Shown: positions 11,529-24,002, counted from the stretch's first letter. The stretch: DNA of 64,000 bases from Cephalopachus bancanus (GCA_027257055.1 JAPVLO010000074.1:2743001-2807000); one strand, 5' to 3'. The notes: generated by a model from the sequence alone, not told the origin. Numbers and translations: made by a program.

Positions 11529-12742
11529 TAATTGACTTGCAACTAAGTGATACATTGAGTTATTCTATTTATAATTTTGATTGAGGACAATCTTAGAATA
11601 AGAAGTATATAATTTTACAAAATCAAAAGAAAAAAATAAAGATGAAATGTGATCCAGGGAACAAGATTGTAATTATCAAATCACTGACATAATATCAGTG
11701 TTCCCCAAAGTACAAGTTTTTAGTTTAATGCTTATTTTTAATCATCTATTCCATATTACTATGAAAAGTTTTGTGATCGCTCCAGTTTTTTTATGGAATC
11801 CTAGTGTTTGACTTTTCTCTGTTTGTGAAGTGTTGTACGTAGCTTGACTTTGCCACTGTAATCTCATTTTAAAATCTGAGCTCTTTGATGTTTCTCATTT
11901 CCTCCCCTAATGCTTCATCCCAGGTATAGGCATTACCGCTCTTCTTCAGAATAACACTAATGCAAGCTGTTGTGTCTAGTGGATCTTTCTCATGATTTGA
12001 GATTGATTAATCCTGTTTTGGCTATGGGCTATTGTCTGACTCTTTTTAGAAACAGTTTTCCCAAAATCATGAATCATGTCTTCTTCCAAATATATATATA
12101 TAAAGAGAGGAGATAAAAAGGTTTTTTTCTACTCCCACAAAATAAGGCAAAAAACAGAATTATTTCTACTCTTTATGTAGAAAAATTAGCACCATTCTTT
12201 ATTCAACATTAGCAGCTAGTCTAACATAGGACTTCCCATTGCTTTATTTCAAACCAAAATGGTCACTCGTGAGTTTTTCTCTAAAAATAAGCTTCTACCC
12301 AAGATTTCTATGCTTAGATTAATAAAGTTGTACTAGAAATAATGAAATAAAATTTTTCTTTACTTTCTTCAAATACATGTACCAGTTATCAATCCAGAAT
12401 TTTTCATAGTAGTCTCTGGAAACAGAATGAGGACATGTTTTTCATAACTTATACACAGTCATTACTAATAATTCATCTTTTGGAAATCTCTGGGCTTCCT
12501 TTTTTTTTTTTTACAGTGAGTGAGAAAAAGAGATGTACTAATTTTGGACATCTAGGTAATTACATGAACTATGCTCTGAATTTAAAAAAAATACATGATT
12601 TAAGTAACTCTGACCTATATATAACATTATATTTTAGTTAATATATGTTATGAAATGTATATTTGACTTACATATAATCTTTAGTTAGTATGTTATATAT
12701 TATTTCATGCGTGTGTGTGTATCTATGTGTGAGTGCATGTGC
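11529..12742. other. Unassigned DNA
   Basis: AT-rich, with a short (TA)n at about 12091-12102 and a GT-rich patch near 12709-12735. No gene or repeat family is recognised. Confidence 0.5.
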
Positions 12743-12969
12743 TTAAGTCAGAGATGCTGAAGGAGCAGCTGAAATTAATGGTGGACAAGTTGACCTAGTA
12801 CAGAGGAAGCCTTCTTTGAATCCGAGGTCATCCACCGAGATGGATATATTTGTGTCATAAGAAATTCCTCTACTATGGATGAATCTTTGCAGAACAACTC
12901 AACATTTTCTTTATTTCTAGGAGCCACCTCCACAATCTTCAATTATCCTCTGCTTACATTGAGTTATTT

Positions 12970-13013
<44 letters not shown>

Positions 13014-13589
13014 ATATACATGTATATTGCTATATACATATATACGGAAATTTACCTGAGATCTAACTCATATTTCTCCTGATGAAGCGAGAGTCATGAT
13101 GAATATGTCTAATACATTATGCATATATTCTATTCTATCCTTTGTCACTAATATATATATATGTATATGCATATATTTTTTGTTGTATAATATGTATACT
13201 CAGTTATGTAAAATAATAAATAACAACATAATACTATATAGTATCATATATACCTAATATACCTAATATATATTATTGCTCTATCCTCTTTAAGAACAAT
13301 GTGACATAAAACTGAGACAATTTTCTTTCCCTTCTTTGAAGTTTATAAAATAAATATACCTTTTTTTCTCTGAGTCTTTTATGTCTTACAGAAACTGTTT
13401 AACATGAACTTCCCCATTAGTCATAAAATACCTCCTAAAGTCACCTGTCACCAATAAAACTAAAAAGAAGGATGAAGAAATTGAAAAAGATTCCAAGATT
13501 CTGGAGCAATAGACCTTCAAATACTGTTATGCCTTAACTCTAGTTTTATAACTTGTAAAACTAGAGGAAAAAAGATGGTCTGCACTTTG
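12743..13589 (+). repeat. Tandem duplication, copy A
   Basis: The segment beginning taagtcagagatgctgaagg recurs at 13591 (taagtcagagatgtctgtag). Matching phrases continue in the same order: gacaagttgacctagtacag, gatggatatatttgtgtcat, the tggatgaatctttgcag segment, and the gagttattta end near 12970. The offset is about 850 bp, so the copies lie in direct tandem. Divergence is visible at many positions, so the duplication is old. It contains a GT microsatellite absent from copy B. Confidence 0.75.
12972..13012 (+). repeat. (GT)n microsatellite
   Basis: About 20 GT units followed by an AT-rich tract of catata/tatata repeats to about 13045. Confidence 0.97.
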
Positions 13590-13671
13590 TTTAAGTCAGA
13601 GATGTCTGTAGAGCAGCTTAAATGAATGATTAGGTAGACAAGTTAACTTGGTACACAGGGAGGTTTCTTTA

Positions 13672-15068
13672 TGGGGGGCCAGCCCCTGCAGAGAGATTTA
13701 GAGGGTCCCTGGAAGGTGGGGCAGCATCGGCGATTATTCTGGAGAAATAAAGAGAAAGAAAGAGAAAGGGGGAGAAAGAAAGAGACTGGACTCTGTCTAG
13801 TGCAGAAGCTGATTTAATGGGGCAAACCGTAAGCCTTTTATCCTAAAGTTTCACAGGCAAGATCACAAGATTTTCATGTGAACACAAAGCCAGGTGGATG
13901 AGAGGCGTCCCCCCACCCACCAGTTGATTCCTCAAGCATGAGGAAGGACAATTCCAATATTATTTCACTGTTCCTTATGCTTAGTTAATGTTCCTCACAA
14001 ACAATACAACAATTCTAACATCATAATGTTCTAATAATCAATAACTTCTAAAACTTATGCATTCCCAACACCTAATGACTGACTTAAATCCTAATACCTT
14101 TCCATTCTGTGCTAATTTTACCTGTACTATAAAAAACTCTTAATTATAGCTCAAACCAGTTCCTAAAGAATGTGGCCCAGTCCAAAGATCACGCTGGGTC
14201 ATTTCCAGGAACAATTGATTATAATCTCTTAACAAAATGGCTATTCTCAAATCCTATGTATCTATCTTAATTTCTATAAAAATTTCTAATTCCTAATCCT
14301 AATATATAAAACTGATCATCAGTAATAAAGCTTCTAAAATAAAACCCAAATACAAACTATAAATGTACTAAGGCCAAAACCGCAATTAATAGAAAGTGGG
14401 AACAATGAGATTTCTGAGATTAGCTGTATTCTTATAAAACCTTAAAGTATCATGTTTGATCATGCTTGAAATAACATAATTCCCTCACATAGCATGACCT
14501 ATTCTACAATACTTTCTATGAATAAAATAAATTCAGTTTCTATTATAAGTAGAAAAAACCTACATTAATTGTAGCTAAAGAACCAGTTTAAAAGAGTGCA
14601 GGCCCAGCCCAAAGTGGACCCTGGGCCCTTAGGAATGTGGCCCAGTCCAAAGTTCATGCTGGGCCATTTCTGGTAACTCCAGATAATCATCTATACCATC
14701 TAAAGCTGGAAACAGCTCTCTAAATGTATATACTAATTCTACAAATATACTTTTAAATCTTATAAAGAAGCTTGTATCATATATAAGGCTCTCAAATGTG
14801 ACCTGAGTTTGACCTGTGTTAAGTGTAAAGCCAAAACTGCAGTCTGTGAGAAACGGGAGCAATGAATCCTTAGAGTCAGCCATGCCTGTCATATTCTCAG
14901 AACTTCATGCTTAGATCATCAAAGTCCCTGCTAGTGGGTCATGCCAAACAACAAAGAAGGGAGGAGGGAATGGGCCTTCAGCTCCTGAACGCAACCTGGT
15001 GGTCTCAGGGTCCACAGCCCTCCTGGATCCCTAACGCTCAGGCGGGCCTCCAAGGCCGGCTCCCAACA
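13672..15068 (-). mobile_element. ERVK/IAP-like solo LTR
   Basis: The plus strand reads tggggggcc at the left and ctcccaaca at the right, so the minus strand runs TGTTGGGAGCC to GGCCCCCCA. The left part (right end of the LTR) holds a pyrimidine-rich tract of CTTT/CTCC units on the minus strand, with ATTAAA upstream, as expected for R-U5 of class II LTRs. No gag, pol or env is present, so it is a solo LTR. At 1.4 kb it is long because it contains an internal duplication (14164-14930). A possible 6-bp target duplication, tttctt/cttctt, is offset by two bases on the left and has one mismatch. Confidence 0.75.
14164..14930 (+). repeat. Internal tandem duplication within the LTR
   Basis: The phrase aatgtggcccagtccaaag occurs at about 14169 and 14634. 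Each is followed by a diverged version of the same roughly 300 bp, including gccaaaaccgcaattaatag / gccaaaactgcagtctgtga and the gggaacaatgag / gggagcaatgaa segments. A third partial copy of the ggcccagcccaaag phrase lies at about 14602. The offset is about 465 bp. Confidence 0.75.
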
Positions 15069-15500
15069 CTTCTTCAGTTCTAAGATCATCTTCAGAGATG
15101 GATATATTTGTCTGATATGAAAGTCGTTGACCATGGCTGAATCTTGGAAGAAAAATTCAGCTTTTTCTGGATTTCAAGGAACCATCTCCTTCATTGTCAA
15201 CCACCCCTTGCTTATGATTGAACTATTTTGAGAGGATGTCCATCTCCTGCCTTCCATAATGCATTATAAAATATGTTAGGATTAACAAAAACACTTCAAG
15301 AAGATGTAGAAATTTAAAATAATGAGGAATAGCTAAAATTTTTGGAAGAGAAATAAAAAAGAAAAGAAAAAAATACACCAAATTTCTTTCCTTATAAAAT
15401 TGCGTTTCTTCTGTCTTCTTACTTTAATTATTGACATTTAAGAAACAATTTAGAAAAATATTCATTTTTCAAAACAAGTTCTTATTTATTTTGTAAATTT

Positions 15501-16141
15501 GTATATGTCTTGTATACCTCTGAATACATGCATTATATAATACCTATGGGTTTTGTTATACCTGTTATCACAGCTCACCAGTTCCAATCACCTTCTAAGT
15601 CAGTTGAAATAGTCAGAAGGCAGACTCCAGAAGGACCAGGTTCATACAAGCTCAGCAGTCTGCATAAATTGGTTTCAATTAGAGCTTAGATGAATCACCC
15701 CATTTTCTTACTCACTGGAACTGATTACAGAAATAGCTTGAAAAGTAACATATCATAGTTGCACATACATGCATATTTGCATGTCTCATCCAAATGTATT
15801 ATAAATAATCTGAGAACTTTAGTTTGTGGGCTAACTTGGAAAATAAAAAAATTGTATGTTTCTTTCTACTTAAATATGTAATGTTGTGTTGATATACATG
15901 GCACATAAATAACCTGTTTTCTTACCCATTATCTTTTTAAACTGTTCACCTTTTGGACTAAATCTGTAAACAAATGTTATAGTAGAGCACATAGTAACCC
16001 TCTCTGCTTCTGTATTTTGTCCTTGTATTAAAAATCAGAGTATCTACTTCCAAGAACGCTGATGTGGAATGAAGAAGGGGTTGAGAACAGTGCCTGTCAA
16101 ATAAAAAAGTGTTCACTAAATAGGAGTTATTAACATTTGAG
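15501..16141. other. Unassigned AT-rich DNA
   Basis: No recognised element. It contains ordinary AT-rich sequence up to the target site of the next Alu. Confidence 0.5.
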
Positions 16142-16457
16142 GGCACGTTCATTTTTTTTTTTTTTTGAGTTGGAGTCTCACTCTGTCGCCCAGACTGGAG
16201 TGCAGTGGCCGTTTCCGGCCACCGCAGCCTCGACCTGCTGGGCTCCGGAGATCCTTTCACCTCAGCCTTCCGAGTGGCCGGAATTACAGGCATGCGCTAT
16301 CACGCCCGGCTGATTTTTTTTTATTTATTGTAGAGATGAGGTCTCGCTGCCCAGGCGGGTCTCGAACCCGCGGGCTCAGGCAATCCACTCACCTCAGCCT
16401 CCCAAAGGCGCAGGATTACAGGCTGAGCCACCGAGCCCGGCTGGCATGTTCATTTTT
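16142..16457 (-). mobile_element. Alu, full length, reference young copy, with target duplication
   Basis: Well-preserved dimer at about 16156-16442, flanked by ggcacgttcattttt / ggcatgttcattttt. Read on the minus strand it shows the features of the local young subtype: A-box region ggctcagcctgtaatcc; a B box GGTTCGAGACC that fits the pol III consensus GGTTCGANNCC exactly; that B box inside a 5-bp stem and 7-base loop (16355-16371); no ACTTG pentamer; and a right-arm GC hairpin. Fragments of frame in both directions are Alu-derived. Confidence 0.97.
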
Positions 16458-19400
16458 AACACATCCTTTTTTTTTTTCACTGTTGCTTCTGCAGAACCAC
16501 ATTGCTGGAGAGTAATCAATAAACGTACCCCTGTGACTGACATGGTTGCTGCAAGTGTCATCCCTAGTCGGCCTTAGTGGATGCTCTTCTCTTCAAGTTG
16601 GCTGAGGGTGGCTGCAATGCTCTGGGTCCCTTGGCTTATACTCTCTTAGAATAGAGATTATTTAATTATGAATGACTTTATTCACTAACATCTACAGAGT
16701 GATTACAACATACAAAAAAGAAGTGACATTTTCCTCTTCACATGTTTTTGAAGTGACTAACAAAAGAATTAGGATAGCATAGGGATTTGAAATTAGATTA
16801 TGTGTGGATAAATGCCATGGAACAGACAAATCTCAGGAGAAATTCAGTTTAACTGGTATCCTTAGAAGAGAGTGAAGTTAAATACTCTTCAAAGACTTTA
16901 CATATTGCAAAGTTCAACATAATTTTTATTGACACAAAAATCAATCAAAAGTGTTTATTGACTGGTATTACTAATACAGAAAAATAATAGACTCATAATT
17001 TTTTTACCATTTTCTTCTTTGGTGTATCCTTTTTGAATATGTACTTGTGGCAAGCAGCAGAGTAGAAGAAAGAAAGCTTATCATCCTAACAGTTATTCCA
17101 TGAATATTGGAAAATAAATAACACTGGAGAAAAAATTTGGGCTGATTGTATTTTTTAATAACTTGGGTAGGTGGGCAAATATTGCATCCTTTTTATATCT
17201 GAGTGACTTTGATCTTTTTAATTTTTAAAATCTGGGATATAAGATTATGTCCAGCATCTGATTATAAGAAATTATTCTCACAGCATTGATGTTAATTTGT
17301 TCTAAAATTATAGTACCTCAGGATCATCAAATGGCAAGATTTTCAATGCCCTGTTGTTATTTGACTTACAATAATTCTCCTTTGGTCACATCCAGCTGAA
17401 ACCAAGTACTCCCTTAAAAGTAATATTTGTAACCACTGCTGCTAAAAGTAGGTCTTGAGTAATACCTCCAGTGTCTTACAGAGAGAAAATTTGCTGTATT
17501 CTTCTTGATGGAATAGTTCCATATGTTTTTCAACCTAAAATAGCTCTCTTTGGTTTCAAGATAGTGGTCACATACAGAGGTAAATGGTGGAATGTATATA
17601 TATCAAGGTAATTATTCAATGGGTTTTTGGGATTCCTTGGTGTAAAAGAACCTTGCTCATGCTGTAGGTGGATGCAGCAGGTCAAAACGAGCTCAGTTTG
17701 ATAGGCTCAAATTTTCCTTGACGCTCCTCTGCTTTTAATGCATTTCCTCTATTACCAAATCATGCCATTACCGTGTGTCAGATGGGAGAAAGTCTGGAGG
17801 AGCTTCCACAAAGTCAGCCTCATTAAAATGGTAAGCACCTAGGGATTTTATTTGTTGTAGACTTTCAAGGTCATGGGCAACTTAGCATATATTTCATGAT
17901 TATTTGAACAAACACTCTGATGTGTAAGAATAGAGTCATATTACCATGGAGACTTTTGCCATTAAAAGGAGTCTGACAGATTCACCACAAGTGATTTATC
18001 TGTAAAGTTCTTAAGAGCTATCCCTACACCTCCCTTCATAATCTGTGTTGTTGTGAGATAATTTTATACAAGAGGCTTATGTAAATGGCAAGATGGCTAC
18101 TGCCAACCATAGCACAGTATGTAGGATTCTAGTTGCAATCTTGATTGCATTACTTTCACTCACAAGATAAGGTAATGAAAAAAAGCACAGGGAAAGGGGA
18201 TGTTATGTGCCTATACATTTTCTGGATTAAAGTACAGTTATGTGTGCAGTTTGATTTAAGATGATAAGCTTTTGTAAATAAAATAGTGCTTATGGTATTC
18301 TCAGGTTATTTTTCATGGGAGACCACAAAAAAGCAAAGTTGAAAGTCATCTCTATTGCATAGCTGCCCTTTTAGTAAATATGTCAATAAGTTATTTTAGA
18401 TACCTTTCACTTACAAATGATATTTTAACTAAAACCTCATGGACTGTGGAAGCAAAATTTAATTAGCTTACTTTAAAGAAAGTGAAAAAATGTTAAGAAC
18501 AAATCCCATCTGCTTCCATTCTATATGCCTATAACTATCATACCCAGTAATAGTGAGTGTAGTCTTCAGTACTCCCATCATCTCTTTTCACTTTCCCAAA
18601 TATCTTGACCAAAACCACTAGAGTCTCTTGCCCTGGTGCATGTACCTAGTCACCACTTCTCTCACCTCTCATGCCAATCACATGGTCTTGGTCATATACC
18701 AGCTCTGGTCTTTGAATTGGCAGGATATTGATTAAAGCACTGCAATACTTAGAATAATAAAATATTGGTATTGAAAAGGACTTTAAATTACCAATTGCAA
18801 AGTGATTATCCAATCCTACTCTAGCCTCAGTATTGTCAGTGGCCAGATCCACAAATCCCAGTTTTCTAGGACTGAGTTCTGTCATAGTTTGCCTACTTAC
18901 AAATCTCCTTAGGTATAAAGCACCTTTTACTGATTGCTTCTGCTCAGCAAATGGCATGGCCTTATTCCACACAGTTTAAACACCAATCCTAGGGGTTATC
19001 TAGTAGTATTTTCACTGATAGCAATTTAGTAATGGTATAGTCAAAGACAAGATATAAACCATTTGGAAATATTTAGAAATCTTAAATACCTGACCATGAA
19101 TCTGAGGAATAGTAATAAAGTTGAGGACATGTTGAAAGGTGAAATAGGCCTCCTTTTTTGCAATTTTTCCCCTCATATTCATGAAGATAGAAAATTTGGA
19201 AGTGGTCTAAAGGAGAAAAATTAAAGTGATTAAACTATTTGAAGAAGAAAAGAAAATTTGAACCCAGAAAAAAATAGCCTGGAAACTGAATAATTTTCTA
19301 CACAACCAGCTGTCTTCAATTTTCATTAAGAACAAGAAAAAGGGAAATAATTATAATAAATAACATTTAGCTTATTTTCAATTTAAACTCTAATTTATGG

Positions 19401-19689
19401 GCTACAAATGCATTGAATGCTTTAACAATTTTATAGGCTAGTTCTCTGAAAACCCACACACAAACACAAATGCCTCTTACAAACATCCATAGACTCCTAT
19501 ACAGGTGCTGAAATAAGTGATTTTAGTTTGCATTTTCCCTTGCAGTGTCTTTTTTAGATAATATTTTACATAAAATCAGTACTCCAGATAATGCAAATCT
19601 GATAATTCTGTGCTAATTTGATTGTTAAGACATATTTATAATGCTACTTTCAAGTCAATTTGAAAGTCATTGGCTCTTCTGGATATTGC
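16458..19689. other. Largely unique DNA, no gene recognised
   Basis: About 3.2 kb with moderate complexity and few obvious repeats. Short frames (for example 108 codons on the minus strand at 18646-18972) show no domain. The 17.2-18.4 kb part looks unusually free of repeats and is listed in the hunt section as a candidate for conserved non-coding sequence. Confidence 0.5.
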
Positions 19690-19705
19690 TTATTATTAAA
19701 AAAGA

Positions 19706-20028
19706 AGCTGGGCTCGGTGGCTCAGCCTGTAATCCCATGCCTTTGAGAGGCTGAGGTGAGTGGATTGCCTGAGCCCGCGGGTTCGAGACCTGCCTGGGCA
19801 GCAAGACCTCATCTCTACAATAAATCAAAAAATCAGCTGGGCGTGGTATCGCGCGCCTATAGTTCCAGCTACTTTGGAAGGCTGAGGCGGAAGGATCGCC
19901 AGAGCCCAGCAGGTCGAGGTTGCGGTGGCCGGGAGCAGCCACTGCACTCCAGTCTGGGTGACAGAGTGAGACTCCAACTCAAAAAATTTTAAAAAAAAAT
20001 AAATAAAAATTAAAAAGAAAAAAGTATC

Positions 20029-20035
<7 letters not shown>
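19706..20035 (+). mobile_element. Alu, full length, young type
   Basis: Dimer ending about 19981 followed by an impure A/T-rich tail of AAAT and AAAG units that runs into a CA repeat. No ACTTG. The T-arm-like stem carries one wobble change (cccgc to cctgc). Likely insertion-then-tail-expansion gave rise to the adjacent microsatellite. Confidence 0.95.

Positions 20036-20082
<47 letters not shown>
20036..20082 (+). repeat. (CA)n microsatellite at Alu tail
   Basis: About 23 CA units directly downstream of the Alu tail. Confidence 0.97.
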
Positions 20083-20083
<1 letters not shown>

Positions 20084-21228
20084 TGTTAAAGCATCATATA
20101 TCATTTTACTGTAGCATTAACTAGTAAAAGTATTTTATTTATTTTTCTTTGAAAAACAAACAATGCAAAACAAATAGTATCACACCATAGTAGATTTCAC
20201 TGATCTTTTAATGTTTTCTGAGACATTTTTAATTCCAATGAATTAAATTCTTCCACTTTAGCACATGGTTGAGTAAAATTGTGTTTGATTCTCAAAATAA
20301 TTATAGAAGACATTGCAAAATTGTGAAAATTATAGCCCCCTCATAATCACTGTAAGCTTTGTCATCTTGTTGCCAGACATCAGCCAACTAGGCAATACAT
20401 TTTTATTTTTGTGTTAACTGTTGTTTTGGGGAAGTGCCATTTAAATGAGTGGAAAACAAAAATAAATTTAGAAAAAGCTCATAACTTAAATCTGTTTTAC
20501 AGTATCAATATTATGGCTTAAATAATATATTAGCTCTTATTCAATTCAACAACATACACTCACACACAAATTGCATGTAGGCATTTGTGTATAATCTTCC
20601 ACAATTATTATCAGTGGAAGAGGAAAATCTCCTGTCAGATTTTCTGTGACAGTCCCTACTTCTACTTCATCAACTAACTTTAAGAGATATTTTGGATTAT
20701 ATTTCCCTAAGTAGAAAAAAATTATCAATATGGGAAATGATAGAGCAGCAGCGATTTAAATTGGTTTAGACCTGCACTTAAGGTACTTAGGCTATCTCTG
20801 TTGCAGATGATGTAATCCTTTAATGAGCAGAATACCTAGCTATTGGCATGCTAATCAGGAGCTCCATGGGCTTCAGAGATTGATATTGCTTTGCTAAAGC
20901 TATTGTTGATAATAAAATTACCAGAATTGTTGAGTTTTCTGTGCCTTTGACAGAAGGGTCAATGCTTCAACAACAGTAAGTGAGCTCATTTCATATAGCT
21001 TTTGGTAATGTCATCCTGTCCCAAATAGTAGGGCAGAAGTAAACATTTGTGAGATAACCTTGAGTATTCTGTCCTCTTGTTGCATTTATGTTTGTAACAT
21101 AAATTGTGATTTTTATTAAGTACATTGACCAAACTACGTTCTCAAAGAAGGAGGCACTCTTCTCCTCCAGCTGAGGACTAGATATTACTCAAGGAAATCA
21201 AACTGGATTCAGTAAGAAGAATAAAACC
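20083..21228. other. Unique DNA, no gene recognised
   Basis: No repeat family recognised. The segment 20760-21020 is non-repetitive with homeodomain-like cores (taatgag, gctaatcagg) but shows no reading frame. Confidence 0.5.
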
Positions 21229-21517
21229 AGGCCAGTCACAGTAGCTCATGCCTGTAATTCCACTATGGGAGGCAGAGACCAGATGATTGGCCTGTGTGCC
21301 GGAGTTCAAGACCAGTCGTGACAACTTGACAAACCCTCGTCTGGACAATAAATCAAAAAACTAGCTAGGCATGGTGGCCCGTACCTGTAGTTCTATCTAT
21401 TTGAGAGACTGAGGTGGAAGGATAGCCTGAGCACAGACGGTCGAGGCTGTGGCATTCGTGGTGGTGTGACTGCACCCAGCCTGGGTGACAGTGAGACTTG
21501 GACTTAAAAAAAAAGAA
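21229..21517 (+). mobile_element. Alu, old copy
   Basis: Strongly diverged dimer from ggccagtcac to an A tail at about 21505-21521. It has the ancestral B-box environment (gagttcaagaccagtc) and an ACTTG pentamer. It is followed within about 15 bases by another Alu. Confidence 0.88.
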
Positions 21518-21528
21518 AAAAAGGAAGA

Positions 21529-21735
21529 GCCGGGCTCGGTGGCTCAGCCTGTAATCCCGCGCCTTTGGGAGGCTGAGGTGAGTGGATTGCCTGAGCCCGC
21601 AGATTTGAGACCCGCCTGGGCAGCGAGACCTCATCTCTACAATAAGTAAAAAATTATCTGGGCATGGTAGCACGTGCCTGTAGTTCCAGCTACTTGGAAA
21701 GCTGAAGCCGAAGGATCGCCAGAGCACAGCAGGTC
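21529..21735 (+). mobile_element. Alu, 3'-truncated young copy without A tail
   Basis: Begins cleanly at gccgggctcggtggctcagc and is young in type (no ACTTG), but homology stops in the right arm at cagcaggtc. There is no 3' arm end or A tail. Target-primed insertion starts at the 3' end, so loss of the 3' part needs a later deletion or rearrangement. Confidence 0.9.
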
Positions 21736-23114
21736 TTAGCTTCCACTTATGAGCTGAATAAATTTGTAGCATTTTATTATTTTGTAGGAAATAAATAGTG
21801 GTAGAAGGAGAAAAGAAAGGAGCTAAGGACAGACAGGCTACAGGAGACATAATGAAAATCTTTCATTAATAAACGGTTTTTTTAGTATAAATGTGATAGC
21901 ATATAACATTTAAATTTAGACTTTAAAATTCAAAAGTGGAAAATAAATAATGAGATCTACTTTTTTTTCCGATGCACGGTGCAAAAGTAGGGAGAGTGTA
22001 ATTATATTATTGCCAGCAAGCATATGAGATAACTGATCAGAGAAAGAAAAATCAAACTCAGTAGGGAAATGTTTGTTTATCCTTACATGCTTCAAGCTTA
22101 TTGATTCTACCAAACGACCAATGTTCATAAGTAAGCAGTAATTCTTAGGGGTCAATATGGAAAAAAATGCCACAAATAAATTTTTACTTTCTATAACTAC
22201 CCTAACAATGTTTATTTTTTGAAAAGAGATTTTTTTTCCTGGTTTTAAAACTTCTTATTATTTTATTTAATGTGTATGCTGAATGTTGAATACTACATAC
22301 ACACACAGACATTATAGTCACAGAAGGTAATGATCATATATCGATCATCAATCTACCCCTGAAATGAAACAATAATCTCAAAATCATATTCTACCCTTCA
22401 GAATGCTGCAAAGAACATGTAAAACAATATAAACAATAATACAGTGGGGGGGAACACTGAAAATGACAAAAAATTTTGCTTCTTCATCAAATGAATAAAC
22501 AAAGTATATTTGCAATTCAGCCTCAAATTTCAAAATGTCTGAGTAGAGCTCCACCAGCACCATGTCACCCATATGCAAATATCCTCCTTGTAATAAGATG
22601 AGGCCACTGACTTGTTATCAGCGTGGTGTGTGCTTGAATCATTCTACCAAAGAATTTTTGTTTTCAAACTCAATTTTACTTTGTTAGAAGAAATAGATAT
22701 GTTCAAGAAAACTGGATGATTGTGGAAAGGAGTTTGGAAAAACAAGGTTAATAGGTCTACTTGCAAAGCACTACCTCTTAAAGTGTGAACTAAGTCTGAT
22801 TCTTGATGAACTTTCTGTTACCAACCCAGCATTATTCCAAACTTTATTTTAGCCTGATCGATTGATGATTTGAATCTGTGGAAGATCAGTTAACCCTATA
22901 AAAAAATATACAGTCATATACAGTCAAGAGTTCACTTATTCTGGTCCAGTTAACTTTTAACTCTATGCCACAAGCGCTTGGCTATGCAGACCAGCTTCGC
23001 TGAAAAAAATAAAAAATAATAAAAAAAAAAATAAATAAATAAATAAAAAGATTCCACAGAAAAAGCATAACATGAGATTCAAGTCAAGTTCACAGTATTC
23101 CTGGGTCAAGGAAA
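21736..23114. other. Unassigned DNA with an A-tailed block
   Basis: AT-rich, with a run of eight G's at about 22446-22453. The segment 22950-23050 changes from a GC-richer core (ccacaagcgcttggctatgc) into an impure A/AAAT tail, resembling a retroposed small sequence. The core was not identified. Confidence 0.4.
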
Positions 23115-23340
23115 GAAATGTGCTTCACTTCATTCTTTTTGTGTGACTTCTGGTAAATCAGACTCCCTGAACTTTTTTTTTAATCCTTTTTTTTTAAAAG
23201 TTTGTTCCCTGTTATGTAAGGTTATTATGAGGATCAAATAAGAGAATGTGTATAAAAAGGGAACTACAAAGTTATAAACTACAAAGTCCTGTAGAAATGT
23301 AATCTCTTTCTACTACAATTACTTTCATCATTACTAACTG
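23115..23340 (+). mobile_element. MIR fragment
   Basis: Diverged MIR order: gtgtgacttctggtaaatca, then ttattatgaggatcaaataa and an aaagttataaactacaaagtc region, matching the middle and 3' half of MIR. Interrupted by T-runs. Confidence 0.65.
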
Positions 23341-24002
23341 AAATAAACTTGTTTCCTTAAGCCATTAAATCTCATGATCAAATATGACCAATTCATAGTA
23401 AAAACAATGGAGTGACTCACAAACCAAACTCAAAAGACAAATTATCAAATCATAATTTATTTCTATGAAGAATATGGATATATCTAGATATTTAAGCATT
23501 CCTAACGATGTGGCATACAGGCTTACAGATCTGTGAAACCAAAAAATTCAAGTTTGCTATGTATATTCTAAACTTTGATATCCGTATAAGAATTACAATA
23601 CTGTTAGATAAGAATTTTTTTTTTAAGTCTCAGAATCCACATGAGTTGTTGACTCTGCTGAGTAATTATTTGACATGTTGGTTTTGGTGTATATGTGTGT
23701 GGGTGTGTATGTGTGTTTTGTATGCATGAATGAAACCATACACTAAATATAATACTTTATGCACATACTCACTGAAATTCAGCACAGATTGTTTTCTTTT
23801 GCATCTGATCTTCTATAATGCGAATATTGTTTTATTTTAACTGCTTGCTGCCAAATCCTCTTTTAAAAATTATTTTCATCTTTTCATTTATTTTATATTT
23901 CTTCAGATAAAGTAATAGGAAAATGTTACTGAAAGCAGATATCAAGTCCCACAAACATATATTTAAATCTCCTCTGCCTCATTGACTCCATGTTCTAGGC
24001 TA

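Larger units (their letters stand above)
13590..15500 (+). repeat. Tandem duplication, copy B, interrupted by an LTR
   Basis: Homology to copy A runs over 13590-13671, stops exactly at the LTR edge and resumes at 15069 (gatggatatatttgtctgat and following), fading by about 15460-15500. Copy A therefore shows what the site looked like before the LTR inserted. Confidence 0.72.

Noticed and set aside
12435..13066. Frames running through the GT repeat as a small gene
   Set aside because: The peptide is driven by microsatellite translation (VCVCVC) and AT-rich sequence.
13740..13800. Purine-rich AAAGAGAAAG tract as an independent GA microsatellite
   Set aside because: It is better explained as the R-U5 pyrimidine tract of the antisense LTR.
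16355..16371. tRNA gene suggested by a T-arm-like hairpin
   Set aside because: Only the T-arm-like part is present and it lies within an Alu; no acceptor, D or anticodon arm can be built.
21365..21850. 161-codon minus-strand frame, the longest in the window
   Set aside because: It crosses two adjacent Alus and flanking sequence; it is composite SINE translation without a domain.
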